From: Proteobacteria bacterium UBA6908
Lineage (GTDB): Bacteria; Pseudomonadota; Gammaproteobacteria; Acidiferrobacterales; UBA6901
Assembly: GCA_002451085.1 (NCBI GenBank)
Contig: DKBE01000070.1
Coordinates: forward strand, 25,142-38,644
Length of the DNA stretch: 13,503 nt
Direction of reading: 5' to 3'
Part shown: positions 12,550 through 13,503 of the stretch, piece after piece
How the letters are laid out: every line of letters starts with the position of its first letter
Numbering within the stretch: position 1 is the stretch's first letter
The notes under the pieces: model-generated
Told to the model about the DNA's origin: nothing
Seen by the model: the letters and a program-made list of their open reading frames with translations, nothing else
Database searches by the model: none
Position numbers and translations under genes: made by a program

Positions 12550-13503
12550 TTACTTGAAGGAAATAAACACGGCTGAGGTCCAGACCTTGGCGTCGTCCAC
12601 CTGGCGACCCAGGAAGTACACCGGTCGGTGGCCGTGCGGCCCGTTGTGCGGGTCGATGTTCAAGGTCCCCGTGACTTCACGGGGTGCCGCAACATCGGAC
12701 ATGCGCTCCAGACCGAGGAACATATCCACGCCCGGCAGGTCTTTTTTGAGACGCGCCGCCTCCAGTAGTTCGGCGCCGGTGGTTTCCCACTCGAACTTCG
12801 GGCAGTGGACAAACGGATTGCCTTTGAGCGGATCACCCACCTTCACATAACCGTCGATCGTGCCCTCGATCTTGATCTTCGCGGTCTTGAGGTGCGAGAC
12901 GTCGATCTCGATCGCATCCACGTCGCCGTAGGTATCGCTCTTGAAGCCGATCGTGGTTGCCGATTCGCGCCAGCAGGTTTCCTCGATATGCTCGAAGCCC
13001 AGTCCCTGGAAGTCGTTGATCACGGCATTGGTGATGGTGATCTTCCCTTTCCAGGCTGCCCAGCGGTAACGGTCCTTGACGCGCGCGCCGCCCCAGCGGA
13101 AACGGATCTTGCGGTCTGAAAGGCCAAGCTCCTGCTGCAGGTCGCGACGCCAGATCTCACCGGTGTGATCATAGGCCACGATTTCGTCCCAACCGGCATC
13201 GCCGAGGAAGCGGTATTCGAGGGTGGCCGCGCCCTTGTGCTCGAACTCGTCGCCCATGATGTGCTTGCCGCAGCGCAGCAGACCATACGTGCGTTCGCCG
13301 GTAGAGGCAAAAGTATGGCGCGCGCGCAGCGCCTGGGCGATCGCCTTGCGGCTCAGTGACGGGGCAATGACACCGGCGACGCCGCCCTTGGTGCCAAATA
13401 CTGCCGTGCCCGGCACACCACCGCCACAGCGGCCACGGTGCTCATCGCCGGCCATCGAGGCGCCGATTTTGTAGCCGCGTTCCATGGCTTCCTGGTACAG
13501 CCA
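12550..13503 (-). CDS. DUF3604 / PHP-type metal-dependent protein, C-terminal part (5' end outside window)
   Basis: The frame is open from the window edge (13503) to a TAA at 12552-12550, so only the last 317 residues are present. The segment opens with WLYQEAMERGYKIGASMAGD followed by EHRGRCGG, then GVAGVIAPSLSRKAIAQALR and RHTFASTGER. This matches the end of the PHP-like domain of DUF3604 proteins (the usual pattern is GSDDH.GRPG ... LTREAIFDALRARRTYATTG). A beta-sandwich-like region follows, with ...GGARVKDRYRWAAWKGKITI. PHP domains are metal-dependent hydrolases; the substrate of DUF3604 proteins is not established. No signal peptide can be judged because the start is missing. It is on the same strand as the PhnD-like array but separated from it by a strong terminator. 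Confidence 0.8.
   Translation of the reverse strand, partial: WLYQEAMERGYKIGASMAGDEHRGRCGGGVPGTAVFGTKGGVAGVIAPSLSRKAIAQALRARHTFASTGERTYGLLRCGKHIMGDEFEHKGAATLEYRFLGDAGWDEIVAYDHTGEIWRRDLQQELGLSDRKIRFRWGGARVKDRYRWAAWKGKITITNAVINDFQGLGFEHIEETCWRESATTIGFKSDTYGDVDAIEIDVSHLKTAKIKIEGTIDGYVKVGDPLKGNPFVHCPKFEWETTGAELLEAARLKKDLPGVDMFLGLERMSDVAAPREVTGTLNIDPHNGPHGHRPVYFLGRQVDDAKVWTSAVFISFK

Noticed and set aside
1..13503. CRISPR arrays, tRNA or rRNA genes, integrases, toxin-antitoxin or defence systems
   Set aside because: No regular direct repeats, cloverleaf or rRNA segments, recombinase motifs or defence gene motifs were seen by eye.

Overview
The window looks like chromosomal DNA from a moderately GC-rich gammaproteobacterium. 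The evidence is gene order. A minus-strand block runs TIGR02449/ZapB-like gene, zapA, 6S RNA (ssrS), 5-formyltetrahydrofolate cyclo-ligase (ygfA). Close by, a plus-strand block runs pepP, ubiH, ubiI. Both match the classical E. coli zapA-ssrS-ygfA and pepP-ubiH-visC neighbourhoods. Genus or family cannot be fixed from the sequence alone.

Layout. (1) 1-354, plus: the C-terminal end of an unrecognised membrane protein. (2) 2848-429, minus: a probable operon of cell-division accessory genes, 6S RNA, folate salvage, an EVE-domain protein and a periplasmic cyclophilin. It starts from a good sigma70 promoter (TTGACC, 17 bp, TAATAT at 2909-2881), and 6S RNA has its own promoter overlapping the zapA stop. 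(3) 3002-8890, plus: a membrane fatty-acid desaturase-type protein, then the translationally coupled pepP-ubiH-ubiI set (aminopeptidase P and two ubiquinone ring hydroxylases), a small PilZ-domain protein and a class I SAM methyltransferase. (4) 12273-9015, minus: three paralogous secreted PhnD-like substrate-binding proteins in a row, with no ABC permease or ATPase gene in the window. An intrinsic terminator at 8950-8968 closes the array. (5) 13503-12550, minus: the C-terminal part of a DUF3604/PHP-type protein, ended by a strong terminator at 12508-12523.

Regions 2 and 3 are housekeeping: growth-phase control of RNA polymerase, division, folate and quinone synthesis. The accessory and most interesting part is region 4. 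The three binding proteins share a PPNLGTL..FDNPMRQP core and exactly two cysteines with identical C-x42-C spacing. They lack the serine/threonine-rich STSG-type phosphonate loop of classical PhnD. They look like a specialised, locally duplicated periplasmic binding family whose ligand cannot be read from the sequence. The 420-bp gap inside this array holds a long near-perfect hairpin and a GGGGACAGACC motif that resembles debris of a REP/RAYT-type element.
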